Assembly (NCBI RefSeq): GCF_001184025.1
Contig: NZ_BBYG01000016.1
Span: forward strand, 186,001 to 250,000
Length of the DNA: 64,000 bases
From: Streptomyces maremycinicus
Lineage (GTDB): Bacteria > Actinomycetota > Actinomycetes > Streptomycetales > Streptomycetaceae
Reading direction: 5' to 3'
Shown: positions 45,100 to 53,981 of the stretch, in pieces
Layout of the letters: each line of letters opens with the position of its first letter
Numbering within the stretch: position 1 is the stretch's first letter
The notes under the pieces: model-generated
Databases searched by the model: none
What the model saw: the letters and a program-made list of their open reading frames with translations, nothing else
Told to the model about the DNA's origin: nothing
Made by a program: the position numbers and the translations under genes

Positions 45100-46320
45100 T
45101 CAGCGCGGGGGCTTCGCCGGCAGCCGGTAGTGGTCGGCGACCACCCGCGCCATCGCCCCGATCCGGTCCGTCCGCACGTCCTTGGCGGCGAAGAAGACAT
45201 GACCGCGGACCTGGGGGTGCGCGGCGGCCAGCTCGAGGTGGTCCGACAGTTCGGCCGGGTCCTGCCAGGCCGCGGGCTGGGCCGGGTCACCCGCCCGGTA
45301 CAGGGCCTCGCCGAGGTACAGGCGGGTGCGGCTGCCCTTCGCCACCTCCGCCCACCAGGGCACGAGCTTGGCGTAGTCGGCGACCGACAGCCCGATGTTC
45401 CAGTACAGCTGCGGGACGACGTAGTCGATCCAGCCCTCCCGCACCCACTTCCGGGTGTCCGCGTGGATGTCGTCGTACGACTGGAGCGCCCGGGTGTCCG
45501 AGCCGCGCGAGTCGGTGGAGGCGTTGCGCCACACACCGAAGGGGCTGATCCCGAACTGGGTGCCGGGCCGCACCGCCTTGATCCGGGCGGCCGTCTCCAG
45601 CACCAGCTTGTCGACGTTGTCGCGCCGCCAGGCCGCCCGGCTGGAGAAGGCTCCGCCGTAGGTGTCGTACGCGTCCTCGTCGTCGAAGGTCTGCCCGGCC
45701 ACCGGATACGGATAGAAGTAGTCGTCGAAGTGCACGGCGTCCACGGGGTACCTCTTCACCGCGTCGAGGATCGCGTCCTGCACGAAGGCGCGGACCTCGG
45801 GCAGGCCCGGGTTGTAGTAGAGCTTCCCGCCGAACGGGATCACCCACCGAGGATGCCTGCGGGCGGGGTGGGAGGCGACGAGCCTCGTGGGGTCGTCATG
45901 GGTCGCGACCCGGTAGGGGTTGAACCAGGCGTGCAGCTCCAGTCCGCGCGCGTGCGCCTCGGTGACGGCCGTGCCCAGCGGGTCCCACCCCGGCGACCTG
46001 CCCTGGGTGCCGGTCAGGACCTGCGACCAGGGCTCGTACGGGGAGGGCCACAGCGCGTCGGCCGTGGGCCGCACCTGGAAGATCACCGTGTTGAGCCGCC
46101 TGCTCACCGCCAGGTCGAGCATGGCGATCAGTTCGGCGCGCTGCGCCGCGGCGGTCAGGCCGGAGCGGGACGGCCAGTCACGGTTGGAGACGGTCGCCAG
46201 CCACATCCCCCGCATCTCGGTGGCCGCCCGCGGTTCCCTCGCGGGAGCGGCCGCCGCGCCCGTCGTGGTGAACGCCGACAGCGCTGCCAGCGCGAACGCC
46301 CGCCGGGTCAGTCGCCCCAT
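45100..46320 (-). CDS. Exported GHL10-type glycoside hydrolase (DUF187 family)
   Basis: A 406-residue secreted protein with an LTRRAFALAALSAF signal that looks twin-arginine-like and ends near AAAA. The TIM-barrel signatures are EMRGMWLATVSNRDWPS (about 32-48), NTVIFQVRPTADALWPSPYE, ELHAWFNPYRV and DAVHFDDYFYPYP with paired acidic residues. Relatives act on peptidoglycan or polysaccharide backbones; here the substrate is unknown. ATG 46320 has TGGGGA about 8 nt upstream; an ATG 15 nt earlier is possible. Confidence 0.88.
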   Translation of the reverse strand: MGRLTRRAFALAALSAFTTTGAAAAPAREPRAATEMRGMWLATVSNRDWPSRSGLTAAAQRAELIAMLDLAVSRRLNTVIFQVRPTADALWPSPYEPWSQVLTGTQGRSPGWDPLGTAVTEAHARGLELHAWFNPYRVATHDDPTRLVASHPARRHPRWVIPFGGKLYYNPGLPEVRAFVQDAILDAVKRYPVDAVHFDDYFYPYPVAGQTFDDEDAYDTYGGAFSSRAAWRRDNVDKLVLETAARIKAVRPGTQFGISPFGVWRNASTDSRGSDTRALQSYDDIHADTRKWVREGWIDYVVPQLYWNIGLSVADYAKLVPWWAEVAKGSRTRLYLGEALYRAGDPAQPAAWQDPAELSDHLELAAAHPQVRGHVFFAAKDVRTDRIGAMARVVADHYRLPAKPPR

Positions 46321-46412
46321 CGCACACATCCCCACACACTCTGCGGATCCGCTCGGTCACGGATCGTTTCGCGCTCCAGCATGCCTCCACCCCGACGATC
46401 GATCATCGATAC

Positions 46413-46422
46413 TTGCTAGTAA
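46413..46422. promoter_or_regulatory. TTGCTAGTAA palindrome upstream of 3-hydroxybutyryl-CoA dehydrogenase gene
   Basis: A semi-palindrome TT-R-CTAG-Y-AA in the divergent region, flanked by ATCGATCATCGAT (46400-46410 area). It resembles operators of TetR-type regulators of fatty acid genes, but the match is only by memory. Confidence 0.3.
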
Positions 46423-46503
46423 CGTGCACGATCGGAGCAGGGCGCCCGAAAACCCGGGAGACCTGCCCCGGCCATCTGAGTCAGCGCGGCGAAAGGGACT
46501 GAT

Positions 46504-47376
46504 GTGACGGGCACCCCAGCGGGAGATCTCTCACGCGTCGGAGTGGTGGGCTGCGGCCAGATGGGAGCGGGCATCGCGGAGGTCTGCGCCCGCGCCGGCC
46601 TCGACGTCAAGGTCGCCGAGACCACCGGCGAGGCCCTGGAGATCGGCCGGACCCGGCTGTTGAACTCCCTGGCCAAGGCCGCCGAGCGCGGCAAGATCTC
46701 CGAGGAGGAGCGGGACGACACCCTCGCCCGCCTCAGCTTCACCACCGACCTCGGCGAGTTCGCCGACCGGGACCTGGTCGTCGAGGCCGTGGTCGAGAAC
46801 GAGCAGGTCAAGACCGAGATCTTCCAGGTCCTCGACCAGGTGGTGACCCGGCCGGACGCGATCCTCGCCTCCAACACCTCCTCCATCCCGCTGGTGAAGC
46901 TGGCGGTCTCCACCTCGCGGCCCGACCACGTCGTCGGCATCCACTTCTTCAACCCGGCCCCGGTGCAGCAGCTCGTCGAGCTGATCCCGGCGCTCACCAC
47001 CTCCGAGGGCACGCTCAGCCGGGCCCAGCTGTTCGCCGAGAAGGTGCTGGGCAAGCACGCGATCCGCGCCCAGGACCGGTCCGGCTTCGTCGTCAACGCG
47101 CTGCTGATCCCCTACCTGCTCTCCGCGATCCGGATGTTCGAGACGGGCATCGCCAGCCGCGAGGACATCGACAACGGCATGGAGATGGGCTGCGCCCACC
47201 CGATGGGTCCGCTGAAGCTGTCCGACCTGATCGGCCTGGACACCGTCGCCTCGGTGGCGCAGAGCATGTACGACGAGTACAAGGAGCCGCTGTACGCCGC
47301 TCCCCCGCTGCTCCAGCGCATGGTGGACGCGGGCCGGCTGGGCCGCAAGACCGGTTCGGGCTTCTACGCGTACTGA
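46504..47376 (+). CDS. 3-hydroxybutyryl-CoA dehydrogenase
   Basis: A 290-residue NAD(P)-dependent dehydrogenase of the 3-hydroxyacyl-CoA family. Signatures: Rossmann loop VGVVGCGQMGAGIAEV, ILASNTSSIPLVKLAVSTSR with the catalytic region, GIHFFNPAPVQQLVELIP (catalytic His) and RSGFVVNALLIPYL. It interconverts acetoacetyl- and 3-hydroxybutyryl-CoA in butyrate, PHB or ethylmalonyl-CoA metabolism. GTG 46504 has AAGGGA upstream. It ends with a strong terminator. Confidence 0.94.
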   Translation: MTGTPAGDLSRVGVVGCGQMGAGIAEVCARAGLDVKVAETTGEALEIGRTRLLNSLAKAAERGKISEEERDDTLARLSFTTDLGEFADRDLVVEAVVENEQVKTEIFQVLDQVVTRPDAILASNTSSIPLVKLAVSTSRPDHVVGIHFFNPAPVQQLVELIPALTTSEGTLSRAQLFAEKVLGKHAIRAQDRSGFVVNALLIPYLLSAIRMFETGIASREDIDNGMEMGCAHPMGPLKLSDLIGLDTVASVAQSMYDEYKEPLYAAPPLLQRMVDAGRLGRKTGSGFYAY

Positions 47377-47397
47377 TCACCCACCGTGTTCCCCCAC

Positions 47398-47427
47398 GGG
47401 CCCGGCGCTCCTCGGAGTGCCGGGCCC
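47398..47427 (+). terminator. Hairpin terminator
   Basis: A 14-bp stem (GGGCCCGGCGCTCC and complement with one G-U pair) directly downstream of the dehydrogenase stop. Confidence 0.7.
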
Positions 47428-47560
47428 GCGGCATTCACACGCCGTGTGCGCCACGGGTCCGCATATGCCGCGCGCACACTCTCCCCACCGGCCCGCCCGG
47501 CGGGTTCACTCGTCATGCGCATGCAAGGGATGTGAGAAGACCACGGAAAGGAGCGGACAC

Positions 47561-47818
47561 GTGACCGCCGACCCCGAGCATCCCGTCGTTCATGGAGAAC
47601 TCGCGGAGTTACGTCGCCGGCTCGATGTGGCCTACGCCCGCGTCGAGGGCGGACTGGCCCTGCTGTCCCACCGCACCGAGGAGACCGCCAAGGAACTGGA
47701 CGAGCTGAACTCCCGCATGGTCTCGCTGGAACACGCGCGCTGGCCGCTGCCCTCGCTCGCGGCGCTCACGGCCCTGGGGGCACTGGTCGCGACGGTCTGG
47801 CAGGCCCTGGCCCACTGA
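47561..47818 (+). CDS. Small coiled-coil membrane protein
   Basis: An 85-residue protein. Residues 10-55 form an amphipathic/coiled-coil helix (GELAELRRRLDVAYARVEG, RTEETAKELDELNSRMVSLE) and 60-82 a single transmembrane helix (LPSLAALTALGALVATVWQA). No family recognised; likely a tail-anchored protein. GTG 47561 has AAGGAG about 8 nt upstream. Confidence 0.75.
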   Translation: MTADPEHPVVHGELAELRRRLDVAYARVEGGLALLSHRTEETAKELDELNSRMVSLEHARWPLPSLAALTALGALVATVWQALAH

Positions 47819-47836
47819 ACCCCGGCCGGTCCACGG

Positions 47837-48373
47837 CTACCCCTCGCCGAGCCTGAGGTGGTGCAGCAGCATCAGCGCGGCCGCCATGTTGGCGGCCGGG
47901 ACCTCCCCCCGGGCGACGAGGTCGGGAACGACCTTGAGGGGGACCCACTCCCGGCGGTCCGACTCGAAGTCGTCCACCGGGTGCCCCAGGTACTCGCCGT
48001 GGTCCGACCAGTAGATGTGATGGACGGCGTCGGTGAGCCCGTTGGACGGTTCCACGCTCATCAGGTGGCGCAGCGGTCCCGGCCGCCAGCCGGTCTCCTC
48101 CTCGAGCTCCCTGGCGGCCGCGCGGGCGATGTCCTCGCCGTCCTCCACCACTCCCGCCGCGAGCTCCCATCCCCAGCTGTCGGTGATGAAGCGGTGGCGC
48201 CACAGCAGGAGCACCTCGTTGGCCCGGTTCACGACCGTCGCCACCGCGACCGGCCTCAGCCGTATGAGGAAGTGGTCGAGATGCCGGCCGTCCGGCAGCT
48301 CCACGTCCGCCAGGTTGACGCTGAACCAGCGGTTTTCATACACAGTTTGTTCGTTCTGTTTCGTCCACTGCAC
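47837..48373 (-). CDS. NUDIX hydrolase
   Basis: A 178-residue NUDIX enzyme with a complete box: Gly, five residues, Glu, seven residues, RELEEETGW (GVVEDGEDIARAAARELEEE), which binds Mg2+ and cleaves nucleoside diphosphates linked to another group. The fold also resembles ADP-ribose pyrophosphatases (FLIRLRPVAVATVVNRANEV). The substrate is not certain. The start is GTG 48373 (VQWTKQNEQ) with GGAAGGTGG upstream. Confidence 0.9.
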   Translation of the reverse strand: MQWTKQNEQTVYENRWFSVNLADVELPDGRHLDHFLIRLRPVAVATVVNRANEVLLLWRHRFITDSWGWELAAGVVEDGEDIARAAARELEEETGWRPGPLRHLMSVEPSNGLTDAVHHIYWSDHGEYLGHPVDDFESDRREWVPLKVVPDLVARGEVPAANMAAALMLLHHLRLGEG

Positions 48374-48539
48374 GGTTCTGCCACCTTCCGTCGAGTGAGT
48401 GGCAATATCGCAGCAGGAACTGTGCAGCGTCGGCGTCGCGGACGGGGTCCGGCGCCTGTGGAGGTGTCGTGTCGGTATCGGTGGCGGTACCGCTGTCGGG
48501 GGTGTCGGTACCGGTGTCGGACACCCCGCCGTGTCCCGC

Positions 48540-49880
48540 CTAGAGCGGTACGCGCAGTGCCCCGTCGATGAGTTCGGCCGCCTCGGCCGTGCCCGCGCAG
48601 TCGCTGCGCACCAGGTGTTCGCGTACCGCCCGGAGTCTGTCGCGCACCCGCTGGGACTCCATCCCCCGGGCCTGTTCGGCCATCTGCACCGCGGTGACCA
48701 CCGCCTTGTCGGTGTTGCCCTGGCGCAGTTCGATCGTGCTGAGCATGGCGAGCCGGTGCACCCGGCCCCGGTCGTGCGCCGGGGTGTCGACGGCGGCCGC
48801 GGCATGCTCGGCCGCGGCGGTGAGGTCGCCGAGGCTGAGCAGCGCCTCCGCCACCTGGACGTTGACCAGGCCCGGTTGGACATAGCCGGTCTCGTCGGGC
48901 TCGTGTCCGCGCCGGATGTGATCGGCGGCGGTCTCGGCACGCCGGATGCAGGACAGGGCACTCGTACCGTCGCCGAGGTGCGCGTACGCCTTGGCCTGCA
49001 TCGCGTACAGGTCGGAGGCGAGGGCGGGCGTGATGTGCCGGCCCGCCGCCCGCAGCGCGGCCTCCGCGAAGGCCACCGCCTGCCGGTACTCCCGCATGTA
49101 CAGCGACTGGTTGACGAGGAGGGCGATGACATACGCCCCGAGTCCCCGGTCCCCACTGGCCTTTGCCAGGCGCAGCGCCTGGTGGAAGTAACGCTGGGCC
49201 AGGCCGTGCGCGTCCGCGTCGTACGCGCAGATCCCGGCGACGGCGACCAATCCGCCGGTGGCACGGTGCAGTTGACGGCCCGTCTCGTCGGTGTAGCCGC
49301 CGCGCAGCAGGGGCGCCGTCTCCGCGTTGAGGAAGCCGACGATACGGCTGCGGGTCGCGATGCCGCCCGCCTTGCGGTACATCTGCTCGTAGTGGGCGCG
49401 GGCGGCCCGCAGCATCTCGATGTCGGCCGGGGTGACCCGGTGCCGGCCGCCCCGGGAGACGTCGACGTCCTCCGGCGGGTTCTCCCACTCCCACACCGGC
49501 ATCACGGCCGGCGTGCCGGTGACGGCGGGCGCCCCCAGCAGGTGCGGGCGCTGCTGCTCGTCGGAGCGCCACAGGGCGGTGGCCCGCTCGACGAAACCGG
49601 AGAGCGAGGTGCCGTGCGGGCCTGCCGGTTCGCCCGGCACGCCGAGGCCGATGTCGTCGAGGGTGACCGGCCGGTGCAGCCGCCCGGCGAGCACCTCGCA
49701 GATCAGGTCGGGCACCTGGCCGCGCGGCCGCTGGCCCTTCAGCCACCGTGCCACCGCCGTGTGCTCGTACCGCAGCGCGAGTCCGCGGGCCCGGCCGGCC
49801 TGGTTGACGTGGGCGGCGAGGCCCGCGTGCGAGACGCCCGCCTCGTCCAGGATCGCGTCGAGCAGAGTGTTGGGCTGCAT
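48540..49880 (-). CDS. NsdA-like XRE/TPR transcriptional regulator
   Basis: A 446-residue regulator. Residues about 5-70 are a helix-turn-helix (LLDAILDEAGVSHAGLAAHV, then HTAVARWLKGQRPRGQVPDL) and residues about 150-440 are TPR-like helical repeats (DAHGLAQRYFHQALRLAKAS, GRHITPALASDLYAMQAKAY). It resembles the NsdA/NsdB class of Streptomyces regulators of differentiation and antibiotic production, so a role in development is possible but not shown. ATG 49880 follows a GGGGGG tract. A palindrome TCACAC-GGG-GTGTGA and a TACTCT -10 lie upstream. Confidence 0.85.
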   Translation of the reverse strand: MQPNTLLDAILDEAGVSHAGLAAHVNQAGRARGLALRYEHTAVARWLKGQRPRGQVPDLICEVLAGRLHRPVTLDDIGLGVPGEPAGPHGTSLSGFVERATALWRSDEQQRPHLLGAPAVTGTPAVMPVWEWENPPEDVDVSRGGRHRVTPADIEMLRAARAHYEQMYRKAGGIATRSRIVGFLNAETAPLLRGGYTDETGRQLHRATGGLVAVAGICAYDADAHGLAQRYFHQALRLAKASGDRGLGAYVIALLVNQSLYMREYRQAVAFAEAALRAAGRHITPALASDLYAMQAKAYAHLGDGTSALSCIRRAETAADHIRRGHEPDETGYVQPGLVNVQVAEALLSLGDLTAAAEHAAAAVDTPAHDRGRVHRLAMLSTIELRQGNTDKAVVTAVQMAEQARGMESQRVRDRLRAVREHLVRSDCAGTAEAAELIDGALRVPL

Positions 49881-50273
49881 GGGTGCCCCCCGGTACCTCG
49901 GTGCCGTCAGAGTAGTGGCTCCGTCCTCACACGGGGTGTGAACGGAGTACGCGCATTCGCAGGGTGCGCGCACTGTCGCGGAGCGTCTCCGGTCGGTTGA
50001 CTGGAATGCCTCGCAAGAGGTTCGCCGGGCCGTCGGCTCCCCCCTCAAACAGCGACGGCCCGGCGGTGCGGCGCGCGCCGCCGGGCGGGGTCGGGTCCGG
50101 GACCCCGGCCCAGGGGGTGTCTGACGCACGGGCGCGGGTGGAGGAGCGGCGTCCGGTGCGTGCGATCGCAAGGCGCCGGAGCGCCCTCGTGGCGGAGCCA
50201 CGTGGGTGTTTCGGCAACGCGGCGAGCGTGCGTGCCAGGCGTCGCGACGCGGCGGGCATGTGTCAGACACCCC
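49881..50273. other. Intergenic region upstream of the NsdA-like gene
   Basis: A 393-bp gap holding a candidate operator and -10 box (49906-49941 area) for the NsdA-like gene, then the inverted-repeat element at 50112-50275. Between these, 49945-50110 shows no clear feature. Confidence 0.6.
49927..49941. promoter_or_regulatory. Palindromic candidate operator
   Basis: TCACAC GGG GTGTGA, about 50 bp upstream of ATG 49880 and just upstream of a TACTCT -10-like box (minus strand). Position suits autoregulation by the NsdA-like protein. Confidence 0.4.
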
Positions 50274-50275
50274 CT
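50112..50275. mobile_element. MITE-like inverted-repeat element, 164 bp
   Basis: Terminal inverted repeats AGGGGGTGTCTGAC (50112-50125) and GTCAGACACCCCCT (50262-50275) match perfectly over 14 bp and, with one mismatch, over 17. The interior has no transposase gene. The right end supplies two bases of the TAG stop codon of the SpoIIE-type phosphatase gene. I recognise its translated frames as spurious proteins commonly predicted in Streptomyces genomes, which supports a dispersed repeat. No target duplication was evident. Confidence 0.75.
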
Positions 50276-51314
50276 AGCGGCCCGTCGTCGGCTGCGGGTG
50301 CGTCGTGGCCGGCCGTACGGTGCCGCGTGCCCCCGGCGGGCCGGACCCGCGGTCGTTCTCCAGCACCAGCAGGGCGATGTCGTCCGTGGGTCTGCCGGCC
50401 GTGTGACGCACCAGTGCGGCCAGGACCGTGCGCAGGATCTGCTGGGGTGAGACGGGACGGTCGTGCGCCGCCTCGGTGAGCGACTCCGGCAGCGAGAAGA
50501 ACCGGCCCCGGGTGTCCCGCGCGTCCTCGGCGCCGTCCGTGAACAGCACCACGGACTCACCCCTGAGCAAGTGACCGCAAGGCACGGGCGAGAGGTCGAC
50601 CGGCAGCGGGAACGGTCCCAGCGGAGGCAGCGGATCCGCCCGCGCCAGCGGCCGCACGCCCGCGCCGCCCAGCAGATACGGCCACGGATGCCCGCAGTTC
50701 AGGACGTACAGCTCGCCGTCCTCGCGGATCTCGAGCACCAGCACGGTGACGAACTCCTCCGCCACCGTGGCGTCGGGGGTGTCCCGGGCCCTCTCGCACA
50801 GATGCCGGTGAAGGGCACGCTCCAGGCGGCGCAGTACCCGGCCGAGGTCGGGCTCGTCATGGGCGGCCTCGCGGAAACTGCCGAGCAGGGCGGCGACGGT
50901 ACCCAGCGCGGGAAGCCCGTGCCCGCGGACGTCGCCCATCACGACCCGCACGCCGTGCTCGGTGGCGATCACCTCGTACAGGTCGCCGCCCACGCTCGCG
51001 CCGCGGTCCGCGGAGAGCTGGGCGGCGGCCGCGTTCAGCCCCTCGACGCGGGACGGCGGCGGCCGCAGCAGCACGCTCTGCGCGGCCCCGGCGACCCGCC
51101 GCGCCTGCTTCAGCTCACGCACCAGGGCCTGCCGCATATGGAGTACCAGCCCGGTGCCGACGGCGAAGAAGACGGCACTGGTGACGATCCGGGCCGGGAG
51201 CGCGTCCTGGCGGGCCAGCGGACAGAACAGCTTGTAGGTGATCGCCAGTGCGCCCCAGGCCGTGGGCAGCCCCGGCGCGAGGACCCGGCGCAGCGGCCGT
51301 CTGATGCCGAACAT
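50274..51314 (-). CDS. Membrane-anchored SpoIIE/RsbU-type PP2C phosphatase
   Basis: A 346-residue protein with two N-terminal membrane helices (APGLPTAWGALAITYKLFC, IVTSAVFFAVGTGLVLHM) followed by a PP2C domain of the SpoIIE/RsbU class: QLSADRGASVGGDLYEVI, VVMGDVRGHGLPALGTVAAL (metal Asp), VLNCGHPWPYLL and RGESVVLFTDGAEDARD. It should dephosphorylate an anti-anti-sigma factor. ATG 51314 has GGGGGA upstream; a TTG 30 nt earlier is a weaker choice. Its stop codon overlaps the end of the inverted-repeat element. Confidence 0.88.
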   Translation of the reverse strand: MFGIRRPLRRVLAPGLPTAWGALAITYKLFCPLARQDALPARIVTSAVFFAVGTGLVLHMRQALVRELKQARRVAGAAQSVLLRPPPSRVEGLNAAAAQLSADRGASVGGDLYEVIATEHGVRVVMGDVRGHGLPALGTVAALLGSFREAAHDEPDLGRVLRRLERALHRHLCERARDTPDATVAEEFVTVLVLEIREDGELYVLNCGHPWPYLLGGAGVRPLARADPLPPLGPFPLPVDLSPVPCGHLLRGESVVLFTDGAEDARDTRGRFFSLPESLTEAAHDRPVSPQQILRTVLAALVRHTAGRPTDDIALLVLENDRGSGPPGARGTVRPATTHPQPTTGR

Positions 51315-51349
51315 GTCGTTGGTCCCCCGTCCAGGCCCCGACAACGCAG

Positions 51350-51379
51350 ATCGGACCGGCCCCGAAAGGCCGGTCCGAT
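51350..51379 (-). terminator. Terminator of the pheST operon
   Basis: A perfect 12-bp stem (ATCGGACCGGCC and complement) with loop CCGAAA, 80 bp beyond the pheT stop on the minus strand and upstream of the phosphatase gene. Confidence 0.75.
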
Positions 51380-51458
51380 TCTGTCGAGGTCATGGCCCGT
51401 ACCTACGGGTTCACCTCTGTTGTCACCCGGATGAGTGAAGTGACCCGGGGTGCCGGCA

Positions 51459-53981
51459 TCAGGCCCGCAACACCGCTCCCGTCCGCTCACCCGCCAGGGC
51501 GACCGCCGCGTCCCGAGCCGCCGACGCCTCGTCGACGGTCAGCGTCCGGTCGTCCGCGCGGAAACGCAGCGCGTACGCGAGCGACTTGCGTCCCTCACCG
51601 AGCTGATCGGCGTTCTCGTACACGTCGAACAGCCGGATTCCCTCCAGCAGTGGACCGGCGCCCTCGCGCAGCGCGGCCTCCACCTCGGCGTGCGGGACGA
51701 ACCTGTCGACGACGAGGGCGACGTCCTGCGTGGCCACCGGGAACACCGAGATGCTCGGCGCCTGGGGCGTGTCGTCCCCGACCTGCTCCAGGACGTCCAG
51801 GTCCAGCTCCATCGCGGAGGTCCGCGAGGGCAGCCCCAGCGCCTTCAGCACCCGCGGGTGCAGCTCACCGGCGTGGCCCACGACGCGCTCGGCACCGTCG
51901 ACGACGACCAGCAGTTCGGCGCACCGGCCCGGGTGCCACGGCCCGTACTGCCCGGCGCGGACGATCAGTTCGGCCCCGGCCTCACGGGCGACGGCGCGCG
52001 CCGCCTCGACGGCGTCGGCCCAGTCCGCCGGACGGCCCTTGCCCCACCAGCCGGCCTGCTCGCGGGCGCCCGCGAGGGCGACGGCGACATGGCGCGGCTG
52101 CGCGGGCAGCACGGCGTCCAGCGCCGCGAGTTCCTCGTCGGTGGGACGGCGGTCGACGGGCAGATGCCCGGCCACGCGCTGCTCCTCCTGCGGGAGGAAC
52201 ACCAGCCCGGTCTCGAAGAGCGCCAAGTCGTGCGAGCCCCTGCCGTCGTTGCGGCGCAGGGCGGCCAGCAGGCCCGGCAGCAGCGACGTGCGGAGCGCGG
52301 GCTCCTCGTCGTTGAGCGGGTTCGTCAGCCGGACGACACGGCGGGCCGGGTCGTCGGCGTCCAGGCCGAGCTGGTCGAAGACGTGCTCGCTGACGAACGG
52401 GTAGTTCGGCGCCTCGACATAGCCGGAGCCGGCCAGGGCACGGCCGACGCGGCGGTGCAGGCGCTGGCGGTGGGTGAGACCGCGGCCGGAGGGCGGCTTG
52501 GGCAGCGTGGAGGGCAGGTTCTCGTAGCCCTCCAGCCGGATGACCTCCTCCGCCAGGTCGTTGGCCTCGGCGAGGTCGGGCCGCCAGGACGGGACGGTGA
52601 CGATCAGCTCGTCCTGCCCGTACACGTCGCAGCCGATCTCCTGGAGACGGCGGACGACGCTCTCCCGGCCGTACTCCACGCCCGCGACCCTGTCCGGGTG
52701 GTTCGCCGGGACGCTGATCGTGTGCGGGGCGGACGGCGCGATGATCTCCGTGACGCCCGCGTCGGCCGTGCCGCCCGCGAGCAGGACCAGCAGGTCGACC
52801 GTGCGCTGCGCGGCGGCCGCCGCGGCCTGCGGGTCGACACCGCGCTCGAAGCGCCGGGACGCCTCGGAGGACAGCTTGTGCCGGCGGGCCGTACGCGCGA
52901 TGGACACCGCGTCGAAGTGGGCGGCCTCGATGACCACGTCGGTCGTCGAGGCGCCGCCGTTCTCGGCGGCGTCGTGATCGGCGATCTCCGTGTCGGCGCC
53001 GCCCATGACACCGGCGAGGCCGATGGGACCGCGGTCGTCGGTGATCACCAGGTCCTCGGCGTGCAGCTCGCGGGTCACGCCGTCGAGGGTGACGATCCGC
53101 TCGCCCTCCCCGGCCCGGCGCACGCCGATGGTGCCCTGGACCAGCGAACGGTCGTAGGCGTGCAGCGGCTGGCCGATCTCCATCATCACGTAGTTGGTGA
53201 TGTCGACGGCGAGCGAGATCGGGCGCATGCCGACCTTCTGGAGCCGGCGCTTCAGCCAGATCGGGGAGCGCGCCTCGGGGCTCAGACCGGTGACGGTGCG
53301 GGCGGTGAAGCGGTCGCAGCCCATCGGCTCGGAGACCTGCACCGGGTAGCCGAAGGCGTTCGGCGCCGGTACGTCGATCAGGGCCGGGTCGCGCAGCGGC
53401 AGACCGTAGGCGATGGCGGCCTCGCGGGCGACACCCCGGATGGACAGGCAGTCGCCGCGGTTGGCGGTGACGGCGATGTCCAGGACCTCGTCGACCAGCT
53501 CGAGCAGCTCAATGGCGTCCTTGCCGACCTCGGTCTCCGGCGGCAGCACGATGATGCCGTGGCTGCCGTCGTCGCCCATGCCCAGCTCGTCGCCGGAGCA
53601 GATCATGCCGTGGGAGGTCTTGCCGTACGTCTTGCGCGCGGCGATCGCGAAGTTGCCGGGCAGGACGGCGCCCGGGAGGACCACGACGACCTTGTCGCCG
53701 ACGGCGAAGTTGCGGGCGCCGCAGACGATCTCCTGGGGCTCACCGGTGCCGTTGGCGGTGCCGACGTCGACGGTGCAGAAGCGGATCGGCTTCTTGAAGC
53801 CCTCGAGCTCCTCGATGGTGAGCACCTGGCCCACGACGAGGGGACCCTTGAGGTCGGCGCCGAGGGGCTCGACGGTCTCGACCTCGAGGCCCGCCGAGAC
53901 GAGCTTGGCCTGCACGTCACGGCCGGTCTCGGTGGCCGGCAGGTCGACGTACTCCCGCAGCCAGGAAAGCGGGACCCGCAT
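51459..53981 (-). CDS. pheT: Phenylalanyl-tRNA synthetase beta subunit
   Basis: An 840-residue PheT. The N-terminal tRNA-binding OB domain (about 40-150) holds [20 protein letters not shown] and [13 protein letters not shown]3/B4 (about 210-370, [16 protein letters not shown]), B5 and the catalytic-like core follow, and the C-terminal FDX-ACB domain starts near [17 protein letters not shown] (about 735-840). It aids phenylalanine proofreading and tRNA binding. ATG 53981 shares one base with the pheS stop. Confidence 0.97.
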   Translation of the reverse strand: MRVPLSWLREYVDLPATETGRDVQAKLVSAGLEVETVEPLGADLKGPLVVGQVLTIEELEGFKKPIRFCTVDVGTANGTGEPQEIVCGARNFAVGDKVVVVLPGAVLPGNFAIAARKTYGKTSHGMICSGDELGMGDDGSHGIIVLPPETEVGKDAIELLELVDEVLDIAVTANRGDCLSIRGVAREAAIAYGLPLRDPALIDVPAPNAFGYPVQVSEPMGCDRFTARTVTGLSPEARSPIWLKRRLQKVGMRPISLAVDITNYVMMEIGQPLHAYDRSLVQGTIGVRRAGEGERIVTLDGVTRELHAEDLVITDDRGPIGLAGVMGGADTEIADHDAAENGGASTTDVVIEAAHFDAVSIARTARRHKLSSEASRRFERGVDPQAAAAAAQRTVDLLVLLAGGTADAGVTEIIAPSAPHTISVPANHPDRVAGVEYGRESVVRRLQEIGCDVYGQDELIVTVPSWRPDLAEANDLAEEVIRLEGYENLPSTLPKPPSGRGLTHRQRLHRRVGRALAGSGYVEAPNYPFVSEHVFDQLGLDADDPARRVVRLTNPLNDEEPALRTSLLPGLLAALRRNDGRGSHDLALFETGLVFLPQEEQRVAGHLPVDRRPTDEELAALDAVLPAQPRHVAVALAGAREQAGWWGKGRPADWADAVEAARAVAREAGAELIVRAGQYGPWHPGRCAELLVVVDGAERVVGHAGELHPRVLKALGLPSRTSAMELDLDVLEQVGDDTPQAPSISVFPVATQDVALVVDRFVPHAEVEAALREGAGPLLEGIRLFDVYENADQLGEGRKSLAYALRFRADDRTLTVDEASAARDAAVALAGERTGAVLRA

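Noticed and set aside
50112-50275. Protein-coding frames within the inverted-repeat element
   Set aside because: These are the spurious translations of a dispersed non-coding repeat.
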